From Halocaridina rubra (taxonomy: Eukaryota > Arthropoda > Malacostraca > Decapoda > Atyidae), in NCBI GenBank assembly GCA_037179515.1, contig JAXCGZ010015116.1:62001-126000 (forward strand): a stretch of 64,000 nucleotides of DNA. Reading direction: 5' to 3'. Made by a program: the position numbers and the translations under genes. Positions 37,004 through 51,047 of this stretch are shown here, one piece after another (positions within the stretch are counted from its first letter, which is position 1; every line of letters begins with the position of its first letter). Below the pieces are notes generated by a model that saw only the letters and a list, made by a program, of their open reading frames with translations, searched no databases and was not told the DNA's origin.

Positions 37004-38929
37004 TGTGGGGGGTTTTAGGATGCTAGAGTTTTTTTTTAAGATTCTGTTTTACTAAGGGGACTCAAAGTACCGAGCTCGGTTAAGAGCTCACAAACAGACA
37101 GGACAGATATTTGTACTTGAACACCCCATCTATATTACCATTAGTCGGTTAAATGAAACTCAGAATTCAACTTTCTTTTAATTTTGGAATTGCAATGACA
37201 TTAAAAGAATTGAATTAAATTTCTCAAATTAAATTTTATGAAATGCTGCCTCGAATCCCGGAGGAGGTGAGTATGAGTTCGTTTCCCGGCACCACGGACG
37301 TATGCCAAGACTTTGGCCTCAACTCGATGATTACCTCTGTCACACAGGCAGAGTAGAATACAGGACACTGCAATTTCAGAAACAGAAATGACACACTTTT
37401 TATAATGGGAAACTGAAAGCATGAGCACACATATAATAAGTTTCCAATGTCATTCTACTGGATGAATATATATAGGTTATTCACAGCTAACCAGAAATAT
37501 TTATGCTACCATAATAGCATACAAAACATTAATTCTTTACTGGTTTTAAAGAAAACAATATATTCACAATAAATGAAGAATAAGCAAGACAAATACAGTA
37601 CTGTATGTATTCCTTAAATTGTGGGCAACCACAAAAGTTGCAATGCTTATTACTGATTAACAATTAATATGGTAATACTCTATTTAGGATAAAGGAAGAA
37701 TCTACGAGATAAATACAGTATTCATTCACTTTTAGTTATCAAGAACTTTGCAATGAAAAAAAGGGTGCAAAACCACCTTTTGAGGTATTTGCAACTTATA
37801 ACTCAAAACACTTTATCCCCAACATATGAAGAATTAGCAAGATAAATACGGTATGCATTCATTAAATTGTGGTTAACAAGAAATATTTGCAAAGCCAACT
37901 GGGAAAAATTACCTTTTAAATATTTGCAATTTTGTTTTTTGGCAAATAGCTTTATTGACGAGTTTTTGAAGTAAAACACTTTATTTACGATGATAGAAAG
38001 GGGTGAAATGAAATTAGAATTTATTAGGAAGAGAGATAGATTTTTACGGGCTCATAACCAGTCTTCAGAGGATGAGATTTTCGTTTATCACATTCAGTGA
38101 AAAGAAACTTCTCAGCAATATATATCAGCTGTAATTTACAGGTTAAGGAATTAACTTTGGCATGTGAGATTCCAGTGTGGTAATCTACAAAATTTCGTGT
38201 GACTGGGAATGGAATCTGAGAATAGAAATCCATAAGATTTATCCAGTAACGAATGTAACTAATTCTCGAAAATAAACCAATTTGCTTGACCCACGAGCTT
38301 TACCATACACTATCCCTCACCTTGTTGTGCTAGATGAATTCCTTGTTGTGCTAGATGAATTCCTGTGAAGATGCCACGTAATTAGATTTTAAATAAACTT
38401 AGACTACCCAGGCGAGATGTTGCCTCTGGGCAGTCTCGGCGCCAAAAGAGAGCGTCTCCTTGTTCCTCCTGGTGAGGTCATCTGTAGGAGACATTTCTAG
38501 AGCAGTAATTGGCTCTGATATCATTTTAAGGACTATTTTAGTGGTGGTCCCTGGCAGGCAATTATAGCAGAGATGCAAGGGAGAGACAGAATTTTTAGGT
38601 GCAACAAGTGGAAGCAAATAAAATAAAACGAGAATAATAATGAAAAGTTAGGTTACTGGTTATTTTTTTCTTAATTTTCTTGGCTCGTTGCAGACAGAAA
38701 AATAGGAGCAGCCTTTATATTGGGGCTATACTTCTACACGTACAAGAAGAGTAAATAAGCTATTTAAAATTAGCTATAAGCAAAAATACAAATTGCAAAT
38801 AATCATAATCTGCGAAAGTCAAGAAGTGGGAATTAATTTTTTTAGTTAGAAAATAACAGTTATGTTACTAATTTATTTGTTAAGGCATCTAACAGCCTCT
38901 GTTGACATTGAGCGAAACACTCTGTCACA
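37004..38929 (-). repeat. Gm-1 5' LTR
   Basis: 1926 bp, nearly identical to 28668-30592, with the same termini. Differences seen by eye include single-base changes near 37190, 37256, 37396, 38224, 38522, 38590, 38738 and 38766. Confidence 0.92.
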
Positions 38930-41900
38930 ACCAGTTGTAATACTGTCTCACCCGCCAATGCTTCTCGGAGCTTGAAAAATGCTCTCTCCGCTTCATCTGT
39001 CCATTGGACAGGGGAGGTTTTACCTTGCTTTGAGGAGGTCATTTGCTGCAAAGGGGCAGTGATAGTATTAAAGTGTGGAATGAACCATTGGTAGTAGCCG
39101 ACACTACCCAGGAATGATCTCAGTTGAGTGACAGTAGCGGGTTTCTCCATATCCTTAATAGCTTGTACCCTGTCATGTAAAGGGGATATAACTCCTTCTC
39201 CAACCACGTGGCCGAGATACTGCAATTGTGTGAAACCAATCTCACATTTGGAAGGGTTTAAATGAAGTCCATGCTGGTTCAGACGAGTGAGAACTCTGCG
39301 GAGGGTCTCGAGGTGCGATGACCAATCCTGAGAATGCACCAGGATGTTGTCTATAAAGCATGAAACATTGTTGAGATCCTGTAGTATTATCCTCATGAGT
39401 CTGCTGAAGCAGCCAGGGGCATTTACCATACCATAAGGCATGACCCTGAACTGGTATAGGCCATATCTTGTGGAAAAGGCTGTAAGAGGCTTGGTAGTCT
39501 CGCTCAACGGGACTTGCCAAAATCCACTGGCCAGATCCAACTTGGACAGGTAACTGGCTTGGGAGAGCAACGTAAAAATATGCTCGGCGTCAGCAATGGG
39601 CTCTCCATCAAAGATGGTACGGGAGTTAAGGTTACGACAGTCAAGGCAGAACCTGTGACTGCCATCTCGCTTACGCACTGCCAGTAACGGTGAACACCAG
39701 GGCGAAATGCTCTTTTCAACTAGTCCGAGGCGAACCCAAGTGTCAAGATCTTCCTTCAGCTGTAAGAACAGCTGGTTGGGAAAACCACAGGAATGCCGAA
39801 ATGGCTCTGGGTCAGTCAATCTGACATGATGCTCAAGGGTAGTGGTAATGCCTGGGAGGTCGTTGAAGACGTTCTCATAGTCCTCTAATAGCTTGTTCAG
39901 CTGTTCCCGTTGACTCGTTTGCAGTCTGGAGTTAATAATGCAATTACTCACACTTTCCTTTCGGTGAGTGGGAATGGCAGGATCCTTACCATCATCAAAA
40001 GCTAAGCATATGTCTTCAATTGCAAGGGCGGTGGCTGCGGCCAGAGGGGCTTCTACTCCGAAAAACTCCACTCCCGTAAGTCTGTCTCCACTGCAAGGGT
40101 GGAGTATTCCAATATAGGAAGTAAGGGGTGGCTATAATGGAGCACCTGTGTTGCTGCAGCTTCGGAGGTTCTGTTGATGCTGGGGGCATCTATAGGGGTT
40201 GCTGGGAGTACAAGCGCAGGATCCCTGTGGGCCTCCGGGTTCTCACAATAAAGCTTCAGCTGGTTAATGTGGTATTTCCGGTTATTGCCATCAATATTTA
40301 GCACATAATTGTCAGGGGTCACCCGGCGTATCACAGTGTACGGTCCTTTCCAGCGTAGCATTAGCTTGCGGGTATCTGTTGGAAGAAGTAACAGAGTTTG
40401 ATCTCCGGGTGTCAGGGCACGACGCCGGGCATGCTTGTCAAAGAGGAGCTTGGCAGTCTGCTGGTAACCCTTAATGGCTAATTGTGCAGTTTTCCAAGCC
40501 TTTTTGAGGTGAGACGAAATTGTTCAAAATATACTCATGGACGTCCCTATCGTCATCTTTGATGGTAGGTGAATCCCAACATTCTGCCAAGAATTCTACT
40601 GGGCCTCTGACCTTATGACCATAAATCAGCTCAAAAGGCGAGTATCCAGTAGTGTCGTGGGGCGTGTCACTGAAGGAGAAAAGTGCAGCACTGCCTAGAT
40701 ATATCTATCACTAGATGGCGCAAACATCGCTTCAATGTCCCGTTATAGCTTTCGCATGCTCCATTTGATTGGGCATGATAGAAACTCGTACGAATGTGCT
40801 TCATTTCTAATAGGTTACAGAAAGCCTCAAAGTGCCTACTTGTAAACTGACTTCCATTGTCAGAAGTGACCTGCTCAGGAAAGCCAACCCTGGACCAGAT
40901 TTCAAATAGGGCATGAGCGACTGCTTCAGTCGTGATAGAAGACAGTGGCACTGCATCTGAGTACCTTGTTGCCAGGTCGACATATACCAGGAGGAACTGT
41001 TTCCCCGTGGACGGAGCTGGATTAATAGGGCCTAATATGTCAATAGCAACCTTGGAAAATGGCTCCATTGAGAGCTTAGTTATCCCCATGGGAACTTCAG
41101 TACCGGTGCCGTTGAGGTGGATTGACAGACAGGGCAGGAGCCTACATATCTGTCTACCTCGGCGTACATGTTTGGCCATGCAAAAGCCTTCTGAAGGGCG
41201 TGCCGAGTTTTTGCTTTGCCTCTGTGTCCACTCAGAGGTAAATGGTGTGCCACATACATAGCCTGGTCAAGCAACGAAGTGGGCACCACCAACTGTTTAA
41301 AGGTGTGGCCATCTTTAGTCACATGCCTACAAAGTACTCCATCTACAAGGGCGTAAGTGATCTGGCCTCCTCCTCTCACAGTGAAGGTCCTTCCCTTGGT
41401 GGCCTGCTGCATCCAGCGTTTGAGGTTGGGGCAGTCTTGCTGCAATTTGGCAAAGTCTGGACGGGACTTCAATGGCTCTAGAGGTGCATCATCTGGTAAA
41501 GGAGGAGGAAACTCTCCGCGTTCCACATTACGTGTACTGACTGCAGTAGACTCAACAGAGTCAGTCGGAGAATCGTCCAAATTCTTGGCATCGAGGCCAG
41601 GAGATGCTGCTAAAATGGCTTCCTGTGACTTCCCCCGAGGGAAGCTATAACGAGAAATATCCTTTTGGTAGAGGTCGGCCTGAAAAATAGGAACTAGGTT
41701 CAGTACACGACCCAGCAAGACAGGGTACATAAGCCCAATCATTGCCACAGCTGGGGCTTTTCCCTTGTAGTATTTGCAATCCAGGTTAATGACATAGCAG
41801 CGTCGTATTTGGGGTGTTCCTTCAGCAACCCGCACAGGAACGACTTTGCCGGTAAAATCTTCATCCCTAACAAATTTCTCATCAACAAGTATGCCATTGG

Positions 41901-42588
41901 CCCCTGTGTCAAGGGCTATCTCAGCTTCCATGCCATTTATGGTTTCTAGGCATTTTGGGATCATTTCCAGATCATCATGTTTGATGAATTCCACATTGGC
42001 AAGTTTGTGTGGTTGTTCGTCGGTGTTATCCTCATTGGCCCTTTCTGGCACTGTTTGCAAAACATGGGCTGAGTGAGTGGCCAGACGGCTATGTGGGCCA
42101 CCGCTGTGTGAGGGAGCGTGGTGGCTCTTAGAGTTTGGCTGAAAACCCTGGGAAGGTGGAGCAGAGTAATGGCCTTTGCCTCTGAGCTGCTGAAGCTTAG
42201 GTCTTACCGGGTCATCCTTCTTGAGTGTGGGTGCATGGCCGTAATAAGGCTTGGGAGTGTGAGGAGGATGATCTGGATGATTGAAGTTCTGCGAGGGGCT
42301 ATTATGCTTCCCGTTCCTGTAATCTCTATTTCCGGATAAAGGACTACTGCCTGGGATTCCCGCTCGAAGCCGAGCAAGCACAAGCTCATGTTCACGTTGT
42401 GCTTGTGCCTCATCACGTTGTGCTTGTGCCTCATCACTTGCTCTCTTCTCCAGCTTATCTCGGCATTCAACCATCTTCTCATGAGCCCATTCGAAGAGCT
42501 TCTGTCTTGGGGAAAAACCGTATCTCTCACCCCTAGCAATCATCATGTCCAGGTAACGCTCCTCATCGTATGTTTTGATGGTTTCCAT
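38930..42588 (-). pseudogene. Gm-2 polyprotein, main part (broken)
   Basis: This has the same organisation and start (ATG at 42588) as Gm-1. Gag-like part, protease (ALDTGANGILVD) and integrase zinc site fill 42588-41080. A one-base loss near 41096 shifts the frame. The integrase core is in 41179-40680, with a deletion of about 20 bases near 40690, and a further frame change lies near 40524. The GPY module is in 40361-40053, and a two-base gain near 40055 precedes the RT frame (40071 downward), where FIDNIL replaces FIDD. Reading stops at the Gm-1 insertion, at codons for LQLV. The C-terminal piece is at 28245-28667. Confidence 0.88.
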
Positions 42589-44185
42589 GTTTGTTTCCTA
42601 AACAATCAATAACGAAGTGCCAAAACAACCACAAAAAATAACAAATCTCTACAATACAGTAGTAAAAAAAAAAATGAAAGAACCACACAACACCAAGGAG
42701 AGAAAAAAAAATTCAACACCACGGTTCAAACTTAAACGTAAAAGTGATCTCAAAACCTCACCATAAAAGTGACTCAAAATACAATCAAGTGCAACAGCAG
42801 CAAAATGTTGCAAAACTGTGCATAAAACACTGGTAATACAGAATGGCAGTCGTGCCTGCTTAACAGCAAGTATGTGGCAGTACCTGTGGTTGTGGTGCAA
42901 ATGAAAGGAATGAGCAACACAATCAAGTGCAACAGCTGCAAAATGTTGCAAAACAGTGAATGAAACATTGGTAATACAGAATGGCAGTCGTGCCTGCTTA
43001 GCAGCAATATGTGGCAGTACCTGCGGTTATCGTGCAAATGAAAGGAATGAGCAACACAATCAAGTGCAACAGCAACAAAATGTTGCAAAACAGTGCATGA
43101 AACACTGGTAATACAGAATGGCAATCGTGCCTGCTTAACAGCAATATGTGGTAGTACCTGCGGTTATCGTGCAAATGAAAGGAATGAGCAACACAATCAA
43201 GTGCAACAGCAACAAAATGTTGCAAGGCAGTGCATGAAACACTGGTAATAAAGAATGGCAGTCGTGCCTACTTAAGAGCAATACGTGGCAGTACCTGCGG
43301 TTATGGTGCAAATGAAAGGAATGAGCAACAACGAATTTTACTGACTAGCACCCAGTGCCAGAGAGTACAACAAGTACAGTATAGTGGTCGTGCCTGCATA
43401 TGAGCGCGTATATGGCAGTACCCACAAATAAAATGTCGTAAGTAATACAAACAAGTACAGTATAGCGGTCGTGCCTGCGTATGAGCGCGTATATGACAGC
43501 ACCCACAAATAAAATGTCGTAAGTAAAATTCTGGAGTGTTGCCAAAAGGGCACAGATCCTATGCAAAATACACCAACGATAAGCTAACAGCTTACTAGGC
43601 AGCCAGATTACACATTTCTACTAGTAATGAGAAAATTTATTTTCAAGTGACAACTTAGTCACAGGAAAGGCTTAGCCTAGGCTCGATAAATGACACCAAA
43701 GTTTTTCTTCCCAATCTATGAGCAGTCAATGCTTGAATATAAAACACAGTTATAAGCAAAATACTTAATATGCTTTCTCCCAATTCCTAAATCCCAAGGA
43801 AATATAAACAATTCTTAACACGAATCACCCTTTAACGGATATATTAAACACGAATGCTTTAAAACTCAACCTTATCACGCAAATAAATGAAATTTTAAAT
43901 AACACGTCTTCTCGTCATGCAAAATTTCTTATTTCTGCTACCATATAATCTCATGTAGATTTCCTGAAATATTGTTTACCAAATGGGAATTAAGAAAATA
44001 TTAGTTACCATAATTAATTTTGAAAATAAAAAATATTCTGATCCGCGACGTCTCTAGCGCGAAACTTTTCGTGTGCAGCCTAAGATTCATTCATTTCAAT
44101 AATCGAGCCAATGGTAATCGAGTTTCATGTGCAATGTTAAAAATAAAAATAAAAATAAATTTATAAAATCAGTCTGTCTGAACGA
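42589..44185 (-). promoter_or_regulatory. Gm-2 leader with tandem repeats
   Basis: This corresponds to the Gm-1 leader. About four 137-bp units (42783-43340) and two 81-bp units (43380-43530) are present. The rest is A/T-rich and nearly identical to the Gm-3 leader. Confidence 0.6.
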
Positions 44186-44203
44186 GTCCCTGTTCGGGCG
44201 CCA
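44186..44203 (-). other. Gm-2 primer binding site (tRNA-Lys type)
   Basis: The same 18-mer as in Gm-1, three bases from the LTR end TGATTGGGG (plus-strand reading). Its position shows that the LTR at 44207-46315 acts as the 5' LTR of Gm-2. Confidence 0.92.
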
Positions 44204-44206
44204 GTC

Positions 44207-46315
44207 TGATTGGGGTTAGGATGGCTGAGTGTTGTTAAGATTCTGTTTTACTAAGGGGATTCAAAGTACTGAGCTCGGTTAAGAGCTCACAAACAGACAG
44301 GACATATATTTGTACTTTAACACCCCATTCATTTTGCCATGGCTCGGTTAAATGAAACTCAGAATTCAACTTTCTTTTAATTTTCGAAATGCAATGACAT
44401 TAAAAGAATTGAATTAAATTTCTCAAATTAAATTTTATGAAATGCTGCCTCCAATCCCTGAGGTGGTGAGCACGATTTCGTTTCCCGGCACCACGGACGT
44501 ATGCCAAGACTTTGGCTCAACTCGACGATTACCTCTGTCACACAGGCAGAGTAGAATAGAGGACACTGCAATTTCAGAAACAGAAATGACACAAAGTTAA
44601 TAATGGGAAACTGAAAGCATGAGCACACATATAATGAGTTTCCAGTGTTATTCTACTGGATGAAAATATATTGGTTATTCACAGCTAACCAGAAATATTT
44701 ATGCTACCATAATAGCACACAAAACCATTAATTCCTTACTGGTTTTAAAGGAAAACAATTTATGCACAATAAATGAAGAATAAGCAAGACAAATACAGTA
44801 CTGTATGTATTTCTTAAATTGTGGGCAACCACAAAAGTTGCAATGCTTATTACTGATTTACAATTTATATGGTAAAACACTCTATTTAGGATAAAGGAAG
44901 AATCTACGAGATAAATACAGTATTCATTCATTTTTGGTTATCAAGAACTGTTTGCAATGAAAAAAAAAAGAGGGTGCAAAACCACCTTTTGAGGTATTTG
45001 CAGCTTATAACTCAAAACACTTTATCCCCAACATATGAAGAATTAGCAAGATAAATACAGTATGCATTCCTTAAATTGTGGTTAACAGGAAATATTTGCA
45101 AAGCCAACAGGTTAAAATTACCTTTTAAATATTTGCAGTTTATAGCATAAAACACTTTAGTTAAATGATTAATTATTTGCAATTTATATAGCAAATAGCT
45201 TTATTGACGAGTTTTTGATGTAAAACACTTTATTTACGATGATAGAAAGAGGTGAAATGAAATTAAAATTTATTAGGAAAAGAGATAGATTTTTACGGGC
45301 TCATAACCAGTCTTCAGAGGATGAGATTTTCGTTTATCATGTTCAGTGAAAAGAAACTTCTTAGCAATGTATATCAGCTGTAATTTCCAGGTTAAGGAAT
45401 TAACTTTGGCAAGTGAGATTCCAGTTAGGTAATCTACAAAATTTCGTTTGTATGGGAATGGAATCTGAGAATAAAATTCCTAAGATTTAGCCAGTAACGA
45501 ATGTAACTAATTCTCGAAAAACCAATTTGCTTAACCCATGAGCTTTACCATACACTATCCCTCACCTTGTTGTGCCAGATGAATTCCTGTGAAGATGCCA
45601 CGTAAATAAGGTTTGAAATAAATTTAGACTGCTCAGGTGAGATGTTGCCTCTTGGCAGTCTCGGCACCAAAAGAGGACGCCTCATTGTCCCTCCTGGTGA
45701 CGTCATCTGCAGGATACATTTCTAGAGCAGTAACTGGCTCTGATATCATTTAAGGACTACTTTAGTGGTGGTCCCTGGCAGGCAATTATAGCAGAGATGC
45801 AAGGGAGAGACATTATTTTGGGTGCAACAGGTGGAAGCAAATAAAATAAAACGAGAATAATAATGAAAAGTTAGGTTACTGGTAAACAATCTCTAGAACG
45901 TTCTTTGCTTGTAGGAGACAGAATTTAAGTACTCAAATAATAAAGAAGCTACTGATATATATCTAGACAGGCTAATGACATAACAGCAAGGTCAAATTTA
46001 TAACAAAATCATTAGCAAGAACAATTTTTATAATAAGAAAATTGTAAACAAAACAAATCTGGTGAGTTCACAGAAGAGATGGAAAATAGGAGCAGCCTTT
46101 ATATCGGGACTATACTTCTACACATACAAGAAGAGTAAATAAGGTATATTTAAAATTAGCTATAAACTAAAATATAAATTGCAAATAATCATAATCTGCA
46201 AATGTCAAGAAGTGGGAATTATTTTTTTTGTTAGAAAAATGACAGTTAAGTTACTAAATTAATTAATAAGGCATCTGGCAGCCTCTGGTGACTTTGAGCG
46301 AAACACTCTGTCACA
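44207..46315 (-). repeat. Shared middle LTR: 5' LTR of Gm-2 and 3' LTR of Gm-3
   Basis: 2109 bp. The low-coordinate side meets a primer site, and the high-coordinate side meets a polypurine tract (AAGGCCCTTTCTAGA from 46316). No target duplication flanks it, since GTC lies on one side and AAGGC on the other. Confidence 0.92.
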
Positions 46316-46955
46316 AAGGCCCTTTCTAGAGAATATTGATTTAGCAAAATTCTACTACTGAAGGCAAAAAAAGAACAGAGGAAGTTACGGTGACTTCAGT
46401 GTTATTATGAGGGATGAGATATCCTTCTCATGGAAAAGAACAAATGAACAATAAGAATGGGATCCACCACTGGAACATATCATGCTATTAGGAAAAGTGA
46501 ACAAGTCTTCTAAACAAAACATTAAATGACATGCAAAACATACAAGAAATGTGATCAAATTCAAATTTCAAGAAAATTAAATCACAATTAGATCTCAGAG
46601 AATATCCATATTTAAGTTTAAGAATGCTTCACATGCAAGAAGGCAATAATATAATATACAAAGCAAAAAATACAGTATACGCAAATGTAAAATATGAACC
46701 AAGTCGTCATTAACATTGGCGACTGGATTTAAAACAGTTTGAGCTATTCAACACTAAACTAAAATGTTTCTGCCATGTTCTGGCTTTCAAAGTCCCACAA
46801 AGGGAAGTATAAAACTACAATCAAAGACTCATTCTTCATCTTTTTCGTCTTCCATTAGGAATAACGTTTGTACGCTAAAATAAACAAGTACAGTACAGTA
46901 TTAAAGACATAAAGGATAAACATAAAAAATAAACAACACATTAGAGAAGTAATCT
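46316..46955 (-). other. Gm-3 3' UTR with polypurine tract
   Basis: 640 bases, the same composition and end sequence as in Gm-1 and nearly identical to 27605-28244. Confidence 0.65.
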
Positions 46956-49900
46956 TTACTGACTAGTCAAATTTAGGCTAACAGTACCAGCTTCCTCATT
47001 TGGGGGTAACAACCGTCGACTTAGTAGATCAACATGTTGGGCAGTGAATTTGAAAAGATTCAGGCAAAGTGTCCACCTTTTCAGGCGAGGATTTAGCTTG
47101 TCTGCAGTCTGTAAATATAGGAGAGGTCGGTGGTCGGTCCTCAGTGTAAAATGTTGGCCATACAGATGGACTTCAAATTTCTTTATGGCCCAATATGCAG
47201 CTAGAGCTTCCTTCTCCACGGTGGAGTAATTTCGCTCTGCAGGGCGAAGCCTGCGGCTTGCATATCGTACTGGAGCTACTTCTGCTGAGTTGTCTGATTG
47301 GGCTTGCAAGAGCACGGCACCCAGGCCTTCGTCTGAGGCATCGGTCTGCAAGATAAATGGAAAATCAGGGATTACCAGTTGTAATACTGTCTCACCCGCC
47401 AATGCTTCTTGGAGCTTGAAAAATGCTCTCTCCGCTTCATCTGTCCATTGGACAGGGGAGGTTTTACCTTGCTTTGAGGAGGTCATTTGCTGCAAAGGGG
47501 CAGTGATAGTATTAAAGTGTGGAATGAACCATTGGTAGTAGCCGACACTACCCAGGAATGATCTCAGTTGAGTGACAGTAGCGGGTTTCTCCATATCCTT
47601 AATAGCTTGTACCCTGTCATGTAAAGGGGATATAACTCCTTCTCCAACCACGTGGCCGAGATACTGCAATTGTGTGAAACCAATCTCACATTTGGAAGGG
47701 TTTAAATGAAGTCCATGCTGGTTCAGACGAGTGAGAACTCTGCGGAGGGTCTCGAGGTGCGATGACCAATCCTGAGAATGCACCAGGATGTCGTCTATAA
47801 AGCATGAAACATTGTTGAGATCCTGTAGTATTATCCTCATGAGTCTGCTGAAGCAGCCAGGGGCATTTACCATACCATAAGGCATGACCCTGAACTGGTA
47901 TAGGCCATATCTTGTGGAAAAGGCTGTAAGAGGCTTGGTAGTCTCGCTCAACGGGACTTGCCAAAATCCACTGGCCAGATCCAACTTGGACAGGTAACTG
48001 GCTTGGGAGAGCAACGAAAAAATATGCTCGGCGTCTGCAATGGGCTCTCCATCAAAGATGGTACGGGAGTTAAGGTTACGACAGTCAAGGCAGAACCTGT
48101 GACTGCCATCTCGCTTACGCACTGCCAGTAACGGTGAACACCAAGGCGAAATGCTCTTTTCAACTAGTCCGAGGCGAACCCAAGTGTCAAGATCTTCCTT
48201 CAGCTGTAAGAACAGCTGGTTGGGAAAACCACAGGAATGCCGAAATGGCTCTGGGTCAGTCAATCTGACATGATGCTCAAGGGTAGTGGTAATGCCTGGG
48301 AGGTCGTTGAAGACGTTCTCATAGTCCTCTAATAGCTTGTTCAGCTGTTCCCGTTGACTCGTTTGCAGTCTGGAGTTAATAATGCAATTACTCACACTTT
48401 CCTTTCGGTGAGTGGGAATGGCAGGATCCTTACCATCATCAAAAGCTAAGCATATGTCTTCAATTGCAAGGGCAGTGGCTGCGGCCAGAGGGGCTTCTTC
48501 CGAAAAACTCCACTCCCGTAAGTCTGTCTCCACTGCAAGGGTGGAGTATTCCAATATAGGAAGTAAGGGGTGGCTATAATGGAGCACCTGTGTTGCTGCA
48601 GCTTCGGAGGTTCTGATGATGCTGGGGGCATCTATAGGGGTTGCTGGGAGTACCAGCGCAGGATCCCTGTGGGCCTCCGGGTTCTCACAATAAAGCTTCA
48701 GCTGGTTAATGTGGTATTTCCGGTTATTGCCATCAATATTTAGCACATAATTGTCAGGGGTCACCCGGTGTACCACAATGTACGGTCCTTTCCAGCGTAG
48801 CATTAGCTTGCGGGTATCTGTTGGAAGAAGTAACAGAGTTTGATCTCCGGGTGTCAGGGCACGACGCCGGGCATGCTTGTCAAAGAGGAGCTTGGCAGTC
48901 TGCTGGTGACCCTTAATGTCTAATTGTGCAGTTTTCCAAGCCTTTTTGAGGTGAGACGAAATTGTTCAAAATATACTCATGGACGTCCCTATCGTCATCT
49001 TTGATGGTAGGTGAATCCCAACATTCTGCCAAGAATTCCACTGGGCCTCTGACCTTATGACCATAAATCAGCTCAAAAGGCGAGTATCCAGTAGTGTCGT
49101 GGGGCGTGTCACTGAAGGAGAAAAGTGCAGCAGGGACGTACCTGCCCCACTGCCTAGATATATCTATCACTAGATGGCGCAAACATCGCTTCAATGTCCC
49201 GTTATAGCTTTCGCATGCTCCATTTGATTGGGCATGATAGAAACTCGTACGAATGTGCTTCATTTCTAATAGGTTACAGAAAGCCTCAAAGTGCCTACTT
49301 GTAAACTGACTTCCATTGTCAGAAGTGACCTGCTCAGGAAAGCCAACCCTGGACCAGATTTCAAATAGGGCATGAGCGACTGCTTCAGTCGTGATAGAAG
49401 ACAGTGGCACTGCATCTGAGTACCTTGTTGCCAGGTCGACATATACCAGGAGGAACTGTTTCCCCGTGGACGAAGCTGGATTAATAGGACCTAATATGTC
49501 AATAGCAACCTTGGAAAATGGCTCCATTGAGAGCTTAGTTATCCCCATGGGAACTTCAGTACCGGTGCCGTTGAGGTGGATTGACAGACAGGGCAGGAGC
49601 CTACATATCTGTCTACCTCGGCGCACATGTTTGGCCATGCAAAAGCCTTCTGAAGGGCGTGCCGAGTTTTTGCTTTGCCTCTGTGTCCACTCAGAGGTAA
49701 ATGGTGTGCCACATACATAGCCTGGTCAAGCAACGAAGTGGGCACCACCAACTGTTTAAAGGTGTGGCCATCTTTAGTCACATGCCTACAAAGTACTCCA
49801 TCTTCAAGGGCGTAAGTGATCTGGCCTCCTCCTCTCATAGTGAAGGTCCTTCCCTTGGTGGCCTGCTGCATCCAGCGTTTGAGGCTGGGGCAGTCTTGCT

Positions 49901-51047
49901 GCAATTTGGCAAAGTCTGGACGGGACTTCAATGGCTCTAGAGGTGCATCATCTGGTAAAGGAGGAGGAAACTCTCCGCGTTCCACATTACGTGTACTGAC
50001 TGCAGCAAACTCAACGGAGTCAGTCGGAGAATCGTCCAAATTCTTGGCATCGAGGCCAGGAGATGCTGCTGAAATGGCTTCATGTGACTTCCCCCGAGGG
50101 AAGCTATAACGAGAAATGTCCTTTTGGTAGAGGTTGGCCTGAAAAATAGGAACTAGGTTCAGTACACGACCCAGCAAGACAGGGTACATAAGCCCAATCA
50201 TTGCCACAGCTGGGGCTTTTCCCTTGTAGTATTTGCAATCCAGGTTAATGACATAGCAGCGTCGTATTTGGGGTGTTCCTTCAGCAACCCGCACAGGAAC
50301 GACTTTGCCGGTAAAATCTTCATCCCTAACAAATTTCTCATCAACAAGTATGCCATTGGCCCCTGTGTCAAGGGCTATCTCAGCTTCCATGCCATTTATG
50401 GTTTCTAGGCATTTTGGGATCATTTCCAGATCATCATGTTTGATGAATTCCACATTGGCAAGTTTGTGTGGTTGTTCGTCGGTGTTATCCTCATTGGCCC
50501 TTTCTGGCCCTGTTTGCAAAACATGGGCTGAGTGAGTGGCCAGACGGCTATGTGGGCCGCCGCTGTGTGAGGGAGCGTGGTGGCTCTTAGAGTTTGGCTG
50601 AAAACCCTGGGAAGGTGGAGCAGAGTAATGGCCTTTGCCTCTGAACTGCTGAAGCTTAGGTCTTACCGGGTCATCCTTCTTGAGTGTGGGTGCATGGCCG
50701 TAATAAGGCTTTTGAGTGTGAGGAGGATGATCTGGATGATTGAAGTTCTGCGAGGGGCTCTTATGCTTCCCGTTCCTGTAATCTCTATTTCCGGATAAAG
50801 GACTACTGCCTGGGATTCCCGCTCGAAGCCGAGCAAGCACAAGCTCATGTTCACGTTGTGCTTGTGCCTCATCACGTTGTGCTTGTGCCTCATCACTTGC
50901 TCTCTTCTCCAGCTTATCTCGGCATTCAACCATCTTCTCATGAGCCCATTCGAAGAGCTTCTGTCTTGGGGAAAAACCGTATCTCTCACCCCTAGCAATC
51001 ATCATGTCCAGGTAACGCTCCTCATCGTATGTTTTGATGGTTTCCAT
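46956..51047 (-). pseudogene. Gm-3 polyprotein, broken by frameshifts
   Basis: It starts at the ATG at 51047. The first frame (to 49539, 502 codons) covers the Gag-like part, protease and integrase zinc site. A one-base loss near 49555 moves to the frame 49638-48913 (integrase core with VTSDNGSQF and GACESYNGT, the catalytic Glu retained). A gain near 48965 moves on to 48803-46956 (615 codons) with the GPY module, RT with intact FIDDILVHS, and RNase H lacking the HGKDNDLAD block. Compared with Gm-1 the order is the same. The shared defects with Gm-2 show common descent after inactivation. Confidence 0.9.

Larger units (their letters stand above)
28668..38929 (-). mobile_element. Gm-1: complete gypsy-like element with copia-type domain order
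   Basis: This is a 10.26-kb element with a 5' LTR at 37004-38929, a tRNA-Lys primer site at 36983-37000, a leader with two tandem-repeat blocks (35344-36982), one ORF (31228-35343), a 3' UTR (30593-31227) and a 3' LTR at 28668-30592. The target duplication is ACCAG. The two LTRs (1926 and 1925 bp) differ at roughly a dozen positions that I noticed by eye. The ORF is uninterrupted, so insertion was recent. It sits inside the RNase H of Gm-2, its own relative. Domain order is protease, integrase, RT, RNase H. Confidence 0.93.

Noticed and set aside
40053..40071. Programmed frameshift site between integrase and RT in Gm-2
   Set aside because: Gm-1 is open through this point and Gm-3 has a different local length. 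The Gm-2 shift is a private small insertion.
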